From assembly GCA_015486775.1 (NCBI GenBank), contig WFRA01000285.1, positions 1 through 21,823 on the forward strand: DNA of 21,823 bases, written 5' to 3'. The stretch is from Kiritimatiellales bacterium. GTDB taxonomy: Bacteria; Verrucomicrobiota; Kiritimatiellia; Kiritimatiellales; Pontiellaceae. Position 1 is the stretch's first letter. Every line of letters begins with the position of its first letter. Under the pieces are notes generated by a model. The model had not been told where the DNA came from and searched no databases. It saw only the letters and a list, made by a program, of their open reading frames with translations. Positions 8,601 to 16,178 of this stretch are shown piece by piece. The translations under genes and the position numbers were made by a program.

Positions 8601-8635
8601 CGGCCGGGGAGCGTCCCTTCCCGGCCGGATTTTTT
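8601..8635 (+). terminator. Intrinsic (Rho-independent) terminator-like hairpin
   Basis: CGGCCGGGGAG (8601-8611) pairs with CTTCCCGGCCG (8617-8627) over 11 bp, including one G-U pair, around the loop CGTCC. A run of six Ts follows at 8630-8635. It lies 29 bases after the stop of the PEP-CTERM gene and only 36 bases before the next start, so it may be a partial terminator (attenuator) as well as a full one. Confidence 0.85.
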
Positions 8636-8657
8636 ATCGAGTTTTGGTTTGCGAAAA

Positions 8658-8664
8658 AGAGGAG
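8658..8664 (+). promoter_or_regulatory. Ribosome binding site fixing the start at 8672
   Basis: AGAGGAG lies 7 bases before the ATG at 8672, immediately ahead of a signal peptide. It rules out the upstream in-frame ATG at 8522, which would overlap the preceding gene and read through the terminator. Confidence 0.7.
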
Positions 8665-8671
8665 TTTTCAG

Positions 8672-10213
8672 ATGAATGGAATAACCCGTCGCCTTGTTCT
8701 TTTTTTAGTTCTTTCATCCCCGTGGATGGTGCAAGCCACCGTAACGACCTGGACGTTCGACGAAGCGCGGGATTGGGGTTCCCCGCCGGACGGATGGACT
8801 GATGCATCGAGTTCGGGAAGTGCGCACACTTACCGCAACACGGTTTTTGATGGCGAAAACTGCCTACAGATCAAGACGACCGGCGGGACATCCGACCGGG
8901 TGAAAGTACAGGCAACCCAACTATTCCGGGAAGGAACCTACGACTGGGAGGTCTACGTACCGCCCATTACTGAACCCGGTGCCCAGAGTAGCATTGGCGC
9001 GTTTCTCTATTCCCCTCAATCCGGTGGCGATTTCGATGCCCGGGAAATCGATTTCGAGATTGGCTACGGCAGCTCGGAGACCCGCGACAATTTATCGATC
9101 CCCGACGATAAAAAGGTGTGCTACATGACCGTCCAGCGCGACGACAGCTCCGAAACATCCTTCTCTACCACAATCATTCCGATTGCTCCGGACTCTTGGT
9201 ACACGCTTCGCATCATGTTGACCCCGGATGCGGACGGCGACTACATCGCCCGGTGGTTCATCAAGAAAGCGGGCGAGACGGACTTCACCGAGAGCCGCTC
9301 TTCCGCAAAGTGCCACTATGGAACAAACGACACGCAGTTCGCGGTCTATACCAGCGTGGAAACCTTGAGTTTTATGGGCGATTCCCAGCCCGCCCAGGAT
9401 CATGAAGCCTATTTCAATACCGTATCGGTTTCCGACACAACGATCCTCAATCCCGGTTTGGGATGGAGCGACGACTTCGACGGGCAGCTCCCTGTCGCAA
9501 ACACTCCGCCCAACGGCTACCAAGGGGTCTACGGAGTCGGAACACTGGACAAGGGGGTCACCGATTCAACCCATGTTTCGCCCTCCAACTCCGCCTATGT
9601 GGCGGTGGATCTGGACGGGAATGGCGGCTTCCGCTCCATCCTGCTGCACAGTGCCACCTCTCTGGGGGACTTGACAGGAGGAACGATTTCGGTGCAACTT
9701 GCCGCCGATGTCGACCTCTCCTCCGGTGCCGGAATCGTGGGCTTCCATCTGTACGATGCCGACGGTTCTGAATTCGGAACCGAACCTGAGGATCGTTTTG
9801 CCCCCTCCACCTCCTTCGGGTCGTTCGCCCAGAACATTTCCGACCTCACCCATCCCATAGTATGGGGAGACACCCCGGGGCTGGACACGGCTCATATCAT
9901 CAAATACGCCCTCGACTTTTTTGACCCCTCCGGAACGGCGCAGACGGCAGTTTTCTACATCGACGATTTTGAAGGCCGCCCGCACCCCTTCGTCGGTGAC
10001 GTGGGGGTGGGGATGTCCATCGAAACCAACACGGTCGATCTCAGTTGGTTCGCCGGCTATGGTTCCTCCTATCAGGCGCAGTTCTCCACCAACCTGCTCT
10101 CTACCAACTGGAGCGACTTGGGGAAGCTTGTCGTTGGAAACAACACCACCAGCCATGTGTATTCCGCGATAGATACCCAAAGCGGCTTTTTCAGGCTGAA
10201 CGTCGTTCAATAG
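8672..10213 (+). CDS. Secreted GH16-like domain fused to the shared domain and C-terminal module (paralogue 3)
   Basis: This is a 513-residue secreted protein. The signal peptide (MNGITRRLVLFLVLSSPWMVQA) is followed by a concanavalin-like beta-sandwich (~25-255) containing REIDFEIGYG. E125, D127 and E129 match the E-x-D-x-E catalytic motif of glycoside hydrolase family 16 (non-bulged type, as in xyloglucan endotransglycosylases and lichenases). The preceding YDWEVYVPP...SSIGAFLY also fits GH16 topology. Residues ~264-430 are the domain shared with the two upstream genes, and ~436-513 the C-terminal module also found in paralogue 1. It may be an extracellular beta-glucan- or galactan-active enzyme with an accessory domain, or a non-catalytic binding protein that keeps the motif. 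Sequence around the shared domain is very close to paralogue 2 at DNA level, which points to recent duplication or gene conversion. Confidence 0.82.
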   Translation: MNGITRRLVLFLVLSSPWMVQATVTTWTFDEARDWGSPPDGWTDASSSGSAHTYRNTVFDGENCLQIKTTGGTSDRVKVQATQLFREGTYDWEVYVPPITEPGAQSSIGAFLYSPQSGGDFDAREIDFEIGYGSSETRDNLSIPDDKKVCYMTVQRDDSSETSFSTTIIPIAPDSWYTLRIMLTPDADGDYIARWFIKKAGETDFTESRSSAKCHYGTNDTQFAVYTSVETLSFMGDSQPAQDHEAYFNTVSVSDTTILNPGLGWSDDFDGQLPVANTPPNGYQGVYGVGTLDKGVTDSTHVSPSNSAYVAVDLDGNGGFRSILLHSATSLGDLTGGTISVQLAADVDLSSGAGIVGFHLYDADGSEFGTEPEDRFAPSTSFGSFAQNISDLTHPIVWGDTPGLDTAHIIKYALDFFDPSGTAQTAVFYIDDFEGRPHPFVGDVGVGMSIETNTVDLSWFAGYGSSYQAQFSTNLLSTNWSDLGKLVVGNNTTSHVYSAIDTQSGFFRLNVVQ

Positions 10214-10360
10214 GGAGGGAAGCGACAGGGTAGGTTTCGCACGCAGAACCTCGCCGCTGTCCGATCAGCTTTTCGGAATAGTTGTTTCCCGATGGGGCTT
10301 GTTTTCGCGTGGCGGACTCTGTTAGCTTGAGTGCTCAATTGTGTCTGGAGGAAACAAGAA
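10214..10360. other. Intergenic region with a possible stem-loop
   Basis: The 147-base gap contains a nested inverted repeat. GACAG (about 10225) pairs with CTGTC (about 10257), and inside it AGGTT pairs with AACCT, with unequal internal loops. This could be a weak terminator for the secreted-protein gene or leader structure for the mutase operon. The promoter of the mutase operon is probably here, but I could not identify one convincingly. Confidence 0.3.
10347..10351 (+). promoter_or_regulatory. Ribosome binding site selecting a GTG start at 10361
   Basis: GGAGG lies 9 bases before GTG at 10361. The longer in-frame ATG at 10331 lies upstream of this site and would add ten residues before the conserved strand RIGIAGLRG. 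Confidence 0.7.
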
Positions 10361-11710
10361 GTGCAGCCATTGCGAATAGGAATTGCCGGACTAAGGGGGC
10401 AGGTTGCGACGGCGCTCACGCCGCCGCTTGCGATGGATTTTTCCTCCGCGCTGGGTACCTACCTCGACGGCGGAACGGTGGTGGTGGCGCGCGACACCCG
10501 GATCTCTTCGGGCATGCTCCACAACGCCGCAATCTCGGCGCTGCTGAGCTGCGGGTGCGATGTGGTCGACGCGGGCATATGCTCCTCGCCGGAGTTGCAT
10601 TTCATGGTGCCGCACCTCAAGGCGGATGCCGGGTTGCTCATCGGCGCGGGGCACCATCCCAAGGGTTGGAACGCGCTCATTCCCATCACCTCCGACGGCG
10701 CGGCTTTCACCAAGGTGGAGCTGCAGGAACTGCTCGACATCTACCACGCCCGCCGCTTCGACACCCGCCCCTGGAACCAAATCGGCACGGAGCGACCCGC
10801 GCCTTCCAAAGGTTGGATGGCCTATCTCGACCATCTCTGCGCACAGCTCGATACGCGGGCGATCGCCGCCGCCAATCTTTCGGTGGTGGCCGACTTCTGC
10901 AACGGTTCCGGCGGGGCGATCGGCGAAAAATTCGCGGAGCGCATCGGGGTGGAGATGATCGCCATCAACAGCAAGCCCTCGGGCATCCTGCCGCACGACC
11001 CCGAGCCGCGGCCGCGCAGTGCCATCCAGGTCCACTCCGTGCTCAAGCCGCTCAAGGCGGACATCGGCTTCGTCTTTAATTCCGACCTCAGCCGCACCTC
11101 GGTGGTTTCCAGTAGCGGCGAGACGCTTTCGGAGGAATACACCGTCGCGCTGGTGGCCGACCAGATGCTTTCCAAGGGCTGGAAACTGGTGACCAATTGG
11201 TGCACCACCCGCACCCTCGATGCGGTGGCCGAACGCCACGGCGCGGAGATCCACCGCACCAAGGTGGGCGAGGCCTACATTGTCGACCGCATGCTCGAAC
11301 TCGGCGCGGAGCTGGCGGGCGACGGCAGCGGTAGCGTCGCCTTTGGCGGGCACCTGCCCGGCTACGACAGCCTGATGGTGATGGGTGTCCTGCTCGAAGC
11401 GATGGCCAAAAAGGGCGCGACCTCCGCCGAGCTGGCGGCCCGCCTGCCACGGCACTGCATTGTGAAGAAAAAGATCCGCACCTCCTCGTCGCACGCCTAC
11501 ACGCTGCTGCATGCCCTGCGCGGACACTTCCCCGACGCGGAGGTGAACGATGCCGACGGCCTGCGGTTCGACTGGCCCGAAGGCTGGGTACATCTGCGCG
11601 CCTCGACCACCGAGCCGATCATCCGCATGATTGTGGAGTGGGAGACCCGCGAGCAGGCCGAGGAAAAGGCGCTTCAGGTGCGCGGATTGCTTGAAAGGAT
11701 GGTGGTCTGA
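10361..11710 (+). CDS. Catalytically degenerate phosphohexomutase paralogue (pseudoenzyme)
   Basis: A 449-residue alpha-D-phosphohexomutase-fold protein, full length with all four domains recognisable. The active-site loop that should read TASHNP, with the phosphorylated serine, reads IGAGHHP, so Gly97 stands where the serine belongs. The Mg2+ loop DPDADR is NSDLSR (N240, D242, S244, R245), losing two of three aspartates. The sugar loop GEGSGG is GDGSGS. The phosphate-binding loop RASTTEPIIR is intact. It cannot work by the family's phosphoserine mechanism. It overlaps by one base (TGATG) the gene for an intact paralogue of the same length, which suggests a heteromer or regulatory subunit that senses a sugar phosphate. 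The start is GTG, chosen from the strong Shine-Dalgarno. The ORF is unbroken with no frameshift, so it is a maintained gene, not a decaying pseudogene. Confidence 0.88.
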   Translation: MQPLRIGIAGLRGQVATALTPPLAMDFSSALGTYLDGGTVVVARDTRISSGMLHNAAISALLSCGCDVVDAGICSSPELHFMVPHLKADAGLLIGAGHHPKGWNALIPITSDGAAFTKVELQELLDIYHARRFDTRPWNQIGTERPAPSKGWMAYLDHLCAQLDTRAIAAANLSVVADFCNGSGGAIGEKFAERIGVEMIAINSKPSGILPHDPEPRPRSAIQVHSVLKPLKADIGFVFNSDLSRTSVVSSSGETLSEEYTVALVADQMLSKGWKLVTNWCTTRTLDAVAERHGAEIHRTKVGEAYIVDRMLELGAELAGDGSGSVAFGGHLPGYDSLMVMGVLLEAMAKKGATSAELAARLPRHCIVKKKIRTSSSHAYTLLHALRGHFPDAEVNDADGLRFDWPEGWVHLRASTTEPIIRMIVEWETREQAEEKALQVRGLLERMVV

Positions 11711-13059
11711 TGGCTCGGGTGAATCTCAAGGTGAGCGTGAGCGGGGTGCGCGGAACGGTGGGGGACGCGCTGACGCCGTCGCTGATGGCCGGGTTTGCCA
11801 CGGCGTTCGGGGAGTATGTCGGCGGCGGCCGCGTCATTGTCGGTCGCGACACGCGCCCGAGCGGGCCGATGTACGAGCGAGCGGTGGTGGCCGGCCTGCT
11901 TTCGGTTGGTTGCCAGCCGGTGCTGCTGGGCGTGGTGCCCACGCCGACGGTGCAGATGATGGTGGACGAATACAAGGCCAACGGCGGCATCATCATTACC
12001 GCCAGCCACAACCCCGCCGAATGGAACGCCCTCAAGCTGATCGGCGCTTCCGGCATTTTCCTCAACCATACCGAGGCCGCCGAGCTGCTCGACATCTATA
12101 ACCAGTCCGACCACGCCTATGTGCCGGAGGATGAATACCGCAACCTCCGCACGGTCGAAAACGCTTTCGATGTGCAGAAGAAGCGGATCTTTGCGCAAGT
12201 CGACCGAGAGGTGATTCAGGGTGCGAAACTCAAAGTGGCGATCGACTGCTGCAACGGCGCGGGCGCGCCCTACAGCCGCGCGTTCCTCGAGGAGCTCGGT
12301 TGCGAGGTGGTCGCCCTGTTCGAGGAGACCGACGGCATCTTCCGCCGTCCTCCCGAGCCGGTGGCCGAAAATATTTCCAAACTCTGTAAAACCGTGGTCG
12401 AACAAAAGTGCGACATCGGCTTTGCGCAGGATCCCGATGCCGACCGGATTGTCGTGGTGGGTGCGGACGGCGTTCCGGTGGGGGAGCAGTATTCCGTGGT
12501 GCTCGCCACCGAGCATGTGCTTTCCAAAACGCCCGACCCGGTGGTCGTCAATGTGCAGACCACCAAGGCGCTGGCCGACGTGGCCGCCAAGTATGGCTGC
12601 GAGGCGCACTTCACGCCGGTCGGCGAAATCAACGTGACCTCGAAGATGCTCGAAGTGGGAGCCGTGATCGGCGGCGAGGGCGGTAGCGGCGGCGTTATTT
12701 TCCCGGCGGTGCATCCCTGCCGTGACAGCTTTACCGGCATGGCGCTGATCCTTGAAATGATGGCGATGCGCAGACAGGGATTGGAACAGATTCTCGAAGG
12801 CATTCCGCGCTATCTCAGCGCTGGGTGCAAGGTGCCGTGCCCGCCGGTGCGGGCGGTGGAGGTGATCCGAAAATTGACGGCGAAATATGCGGATGCCCAT
12901 CCGGTTACCATTGACGGGTTGCGGCTCGACTGGGAGGATGCCTGGGTGCTCATCCGTGCCTCGAACACCGAGCCGATCGTGCGCGTCTTTGCCGAGGCGC
13001 TGAAGCAGGAGCGAGCCGATGAGCTCGTTGCGCAGTTTGCCGCCGAAATCGAGGACTGA
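11710..13059 (+). CDS. Phosphoglucosamine mutase / phosphomannomutase family enzyme
   Basis: This 449-residue cytoplasmic alpha-D-phosphohexomutase should interconvert hexose-6-phosphate and hexose-1-phosphate. All four signature loops are present: IITASHNPAEWNAL with phosphoserine S99, DPDADR (D241, D243, D245, R246) for Mg2+, GGEGGSGG (321-328, E323) for the sugar, and RASNTEPIVR (416 onward) for phosphate. The length fits the family. Whether it acts on glucosamine-6-P (GlmM), mannose-6-P (ManB) or glucose-6-P cannot be told reliably. The GEGGSGG form and the size are compatible with GlmM-like or archaeal-type broad-specificity enzymes. It starts within the stop codon of its degenerate paralogue, so expression is coupled. 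A 29-base AT-rich spacer separates it from the next gene. Confidence 0.92.
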   Translation: MARVNLKVSVSGVRGTVGDALTPSLMAGFATAFGEYVGGGRVIVGRDTRPSGPMYERAVVAGLLSVGCQPVLLGVVPTPTVQMMVDEYKANGGIIITASHNPAEWNALKLIGASGIFLNHTEAAELLDIYNQSDHAYVPEDEYRNLRTVENAFDVQKKRIFAQVDREVIQGAKLKVAIDCCNGAGAPYSRAFLEELGCEVVALFEETDGIFRRPPEPVAENISKLCKTVVEQKCDIGFAQDPDADRIVVVGADGVPVGEQYSVVLATEHVLSKTPDPVVVNVQTTKALADVAAKYGCEAHFTPVGEINVTSKMLEVGAVIGGEGGSGGVIFPAVHPCRDSFTGMALILEMMAMRRQGLEQILEGIPRYLSAGCKVPCPPVRAVEVIRKLTAKYADAHPVTIDGLRLDWEDAWVLIRASNTEPIVRVFAEALKQERADELVAQFAAEIED

Positions 13060-13088
13060 ATTTTTATAACTAGGAGCAAGGATAGAAG

Positions 13089-14735
13089 ATGAAAATAAAA
13101 AAATTGATACTGTGTATTTGGGGGCTCGCCATGGCTCTGGGGGCATCGGCCTCGCTGCGGATTGTTTCCTACAACATCTACCACGGCGAGGGGCGCGACA
13201 AGGTGATCAACATCGACCGCACCGGGAGCGTGATCGCCAAGTACAAGCCGGATCTGGTGGCCGTCCAGGAAGTTGATAACAACACAACGCGCAGCGGGCG
13301 GGTGGATCAGGCCGCGGAGCTGGGGCGGAAGCTCGGGATGGAATACCGGTTCAAGAAATCCATTGACTACCGGGGCGGGGAATACGGGATCGCCGTTCTT
13401 TCGGCCTATCCCATCAAGCAGACGATCATTCACGATCTGCCCACGCCCGAGGGGCAGGAGCCGCGAGGCGCTCTGGAGATTATTGTCGATGTACCCGACG
13501 AGGACGGCCTGACCAATGAGGTTTCGTTTGTCTGCGCCCATCTGGGGTTGAATAACGAGCAGCGGGTGGATCAGGTGCAGGCCTTGGTACGAGAGCTTTC
13601 GGCTCGCGGCCATCCGGCCATCATTGCTGGCGACCTGAATGCGACGCCGGACGAGGAATCTATCCAGCTATTGGAAGGCGCGGGATTTGTTCCGGCGGAC
13701 GATTCGTTACAGTTTACCTTCCCCGCCACGAACCCGGTCAAGAAGATCGATTTTATCCTAACGAAGGATCTGCCGATCCGCCGCAAACGCTTTGTGGTGG
13801 ATGGTGAGCCGAAAATATCGGATCACCGCCCCGTTTTTTGCGAGTTTGTGCTGGGGCGTGCCGTCGGTGCGAAGCCCACCGCCTCCACACACTTGGACGC
13901 GATTATCAAGAGCTTCAAGAACGCCAAGGATGGCAAGGTGCTGGTGGCGGCGCATCGCGGCGATTATAAGCACCACCCAGAGAATTCCATTTCATCGATT
14001 CTCGGCGCGGCCGCCTTCGGTGCCGATATTGTCGAGGTGGACGCGTGGCCGACAAAGGATGGGCACCTTGTGCTGATGCACGACAAGACCATTGACCGCA
14101 CCACCAACGGCAAGGGCAAGGTGGCCGAGCTAACGCTAGCCGAGCTGAAAACGTTTTTCCTCAAGGATCCGAACGGAAAGTTGACAAATGAAAAGATCCC
14201 AACCTTGGAAGAGGCGCTGGAAGCCTTGCGGGGCAAGTGTCTGGTCAATATCGACAAGTCGGAGCACAACCTGGCCAAGTGTATCGAGGTGTGCAAGAAG
14301 TTGGGTATGGAAAACCAGGTGATCATGAAGGGGTCGAAGGATCCGGCCAAGATGAAGGCCATCTGGGACGCCTGCGACGCCAAGGCCTACTATGGCCCGA
14401 TTGTTTTCAACAAGAAAAAAGAGGGCAACAAGAAGGCCTTGGAAAAACTCAAGCGTAGCATCGAAATCTTCCACCCGGAGATGGTCGAGTTGGTTTTTCT
14501 CCGGGAGGACAGTTCCCTGATTTCCCCCGAGGCGCTGGCGTTCGCGAAAAAGTACGATGTCCGGCTCTGGAGCAACAGCATCCTCAACCATGGTGCCGGG
14601 CATGTGGACAGCAAGGCCCTGGTCGACCCCGACGGCAACTGGGGATGGCTGGTGAACCACGGCATCGGTATCATCCAGACCAACGAGGCGGAGGCCTTGC
14701 TAAAATATTTGCGCTCCAAGGGGTGGCACGACTAG
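13089..14735 (+). CDS. Secreted fusion of an EEP-fold phosphatase/nuclease domain and a GDPD domain
   Basis: This 548-residue exported protein has a signal peptide (residues 1-~22, ending GASASL). Its first domain (~23-255) is of the endonuclease/exonuclease/phosphatase superfamily. All catalytic positions look intact: N29 (SYNIYHG), E61 (VQEVD), H151 (HLGL), D182/N184 (GDLNATPDE), D221 and D245/H246 (SDHRP). The second domain (~284-545) is a glycerophosphodiester phosphodiesterase with H289-R290 (AHRGD), E298-N299, E316/D318 (IVEVDAW) and H331 (MHD). The GDPD half should hydrolyse glycerophosphodiesters to glycerol-3-phosphate. The EEP half could be a phospholipase C/sphingomyelinase-like, sugar-phosphatase-like or nuclease activity. 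AGGAG precedes the ATG. The next gene is an organophosphate transporter, consistent with periplasmic phosphodiester scavenging followed by uptake. Confidence 0.9.
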   Translation: MKIKKLILCIWGLAMALGASASLRIVSYNIYHGEGRDKVINIDRTGSVIAKYKPDLVAVQEVDNNTTRSGRVDQAAELGRKLGMEYRFKKSIDYRGGEYGIAVLSAYPIKQTIIHDLPTPEGQEPRGALEIIVDVPDEDGLTNEVSFVCAHLGLNNEQRVDQVQALVRELSARGHPAIIAGDLNATPDEESIQLLEGAGFVPADDSLQFTFPATNPVKKIDFILTKDLPIRRKRFVVDGEPKISDHRPVFCEFVLGRAVGAKPTASTHLDAIIKSFKNAKDGKVLVAAHRGDYKHHPENSISSILGAAAFGADIVEVDAWPTKDGHLVLMHDKTIDRTTNGKGKVAELTLAELKTFFLKDPNGKLTNEKIPTLEEALEALRGKCLVNIDKSEHNLAKCIEVCKKLGMENQVIMKGSKDPAKMKAIWDACDAKAYYGPIVFNKKKEGNKKALEKLKRSIEIFHPEMVELVFLREDSSLISPEALAFAKKYDVRLWSNSILNHGAGHVDSKALVDPDGNWGWLVNHGIGIIQTNEAEALLKYLRSKGWHD

Positions 14736-14740
14736 GAAAC

Positions 14741-14775
14741 AGGCATTAGGCTTTGGGCTTTGGGCTGTAGGATTT
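14741..14775 (+). repeat. Degenerate heptanucleotide tandem repeat, five units
   Basis: Five consecutive 7-base units (starting 14741, 14748, 14755, 14762, 14769) follow the consensus RGGCWTT: AGGCATT, AGGCTTT, GGGCTTT, GGGCTGT, AGGATTT. The Shine-Dalgarno of the transporter gene directly follows. A related array occurs upstream of mutL. Confidence 0.7.
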
Positions 14776-14788
14776 TAAGGAGAATCGC

Positions 14789-16162
14789 ATGGAAAAACTG
14801 AAATCGCTGTTTCGTTTCTGGGCAACGGGGCCGGATGCGCCGCCCATCGAAGATCAGGATCAGGTTGATCAATCATACAAGAAGATCAGGCGACAGCTGA
14901 TTGTTTTCCTCACCCTTGGCTACGGCACCTACTATGTCTGCCGCCTGGCGCTTTCGGTCATCAAGAAACCGCTGATCGACAACGGGATTTTTTCTGCAGA
15001 GGATCTCGGCCAGATCGGCGCGGCGCTTTTCTTTGGCTATGCCGCCGGAAAAATAACGAACGGGTTTCTTTCCGATCATACCAATACGCGGCGCTTCATG
15101 ATTACGGGGCTTTTGGTCTCGGCCATCTGCAACATCATAATGGGCTTTTCCACAGCCTTGACGGTTTTCATTGTCATGTGGGGACTCAATGGCTGGTTCC
15201 AAAGCTTTGGTGCGGCATCGAGTGTGGTTACCCTGTCGCGCTGGTTCAGCAATTCGGAGCGCGGGGTCTACTATGGTATCTGGAGTTCATCGCATTCGAT
15301 TGGCGAAGGGTTGACCTTTATTGGCACGGCCTTTGTGGTGGAATATTTTGGGTGGCGTGCCGGGTTTTATGGAGCGGGGCTGATTGCACTTGTTTTCTGT
15401 ATCTTTCTCGCCATTTTCATTAAAGACCGCCCGCAAACCTTGGGGTTGCCAGCCGTGGCCGATTGGCGAAACGACCATATTGCGGCCACCCGCGCGGAAG
15501 GTGCTGCCGCAAAGCAATCGCCCAAAGAGGTTGTGGCTATCCAATTGGGGATTTTCAAGCATCCGTCCGTCTGGGTGTTGGGACTGGCCAGCGCCTCGAT
15601 GTATGTCACCCGCTATGCGGTCAACGACTGGGGCATGCTCTACCTCCAGGAATACCGTGGCATGGATATGACGGAGGCCGGGGCGCTTTTAGGCATCAAC
15701 ACCATCGCCGGCATCGGGGGGTGCATCGCCTATGGCTTTATCTCGGACAAGCTGTTCAACGCCCGCCGCCCGCCGGTCAACCTGATCTTCGCGCTCTTCG
15801 AAATCGCCGCGCTCATCGTGATCTACTATGTGCCCAATACCAGCTACACCGTCTTGGCCATCGCCTTCGCGGTCTATGGCTTCACCCTCAGCGGCCTGCT
15901 GGCCGTCATCGGCGGCCTCTTTGCGGTGGATGTGGTTTCAAAGAAAGCAACCGGGGCGGTGCTCGGCTTCATCGGCATTTTCAGTTATATGGGTGCCGCG
16001 TTGCAGTCGTTGGCTAGTGGTTGGTTGGTTGGGCGGGCTTCCCATATGGTCGATGGCACCATGGTCTACGACTTCACCGTTCCGCGCCTCTTCTGGGTCG
16101 GCATGGCCGTGGTCTCGATGCTGCTCGCCGCGACCCTCTGGAATGTGAAGGCGGAGGATTGA
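14789..16162 (+). CDS. OPA-family (GlpT/UhpT-like) organophosphate transporter
   Basis: This 457-residue inner-membrane protein belongs to the major facilitator superfamily, organophosphate:phosphate antiporter family, with about 12 hydrophobic segments. The residues used by E. coli GlpT to bind phosphate have counterparts: R52 (TYYVCRLALS, like GlpT R45), H169 (SSSHSIGEG, like H165) and R275 (YVTRYAVNDW, like R269). The NGWFQSFGA segment matches the GlpT NGWFQG helix. AAGGAG lies just before the ATG. The preceding secreted GDPD fusion makes glycerol-3-phosphate the most economical substrate guess. Hexose phosphates or phosphoglycerate are possible alternatives. Confidence 0.9.
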   Translation: MEKLKSLFRFWATGPDAPPIEDQDQVDQSYKKIRRQLIVFLTLGYGTYYVCRLALSVIKKPLIDNGIFSAEDLGQIGAALFFGYAAGKITNGFLSDHTNTRRFMITGLLVSAICNIIMGFSTALTVFIVMWGLNGWFQSFGAASSVVTLSRWFSNSERGVYYGIWSSSHSIGEGLTFIGTAFVVEYFGWRAGFYGAGLIALVFCIFLAIFIKDRPQTLGLPAVADWRNDHIAATRAEGAAAKQSPKEVVAIQLGIFKHPSVWVLGLASASMYVTRYAVNDWGMLYLQEYRGMDMTEAGALLGINTIAGIGGCIAYGFISDKLFNARRPPVNLIFALFEIAALIVIYYVPNTSYTVLAIAFAVYGFTLSGLLAVIGGLFAVDVVSKKATGAVLGFIGIFSYMGAALQSLASGWLVGRASHMVDGTMVYDFTVPRLFWVGMAVVSMLLAATLWNVKAED

Positions 16163-16178
16163 TGGAACTCCCGCGACC

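Noticed and set aside
8522..8671. Longer start for the GH16-like protein
   Set aside because: It would overlap the PEP-CTERM gene, run through the terminator hairpin and bury the signal peptide 50 residues in. The ATG at 8672 has a good ribosome binding site.
10361..11710. Degenerate phosphomutase as a pseudogene
   Set aside because: The frame is full length and uninterrupted, has a strong ribosome binding site, keeps the phosphate-binding loop, and is coupled to the next gene. A maintained pseudoenzyme fits better than decay.
11674..13146. 490-codon open frame on the minus strand across the second phosphomutase gene
   Set aside because: It is antisense to a gene with all catalytic motifs intact. 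Its translation is low-complexity (His/Arg/Gly rich) without recognisable domains, a typical shadow in GC-rich coding DNA.
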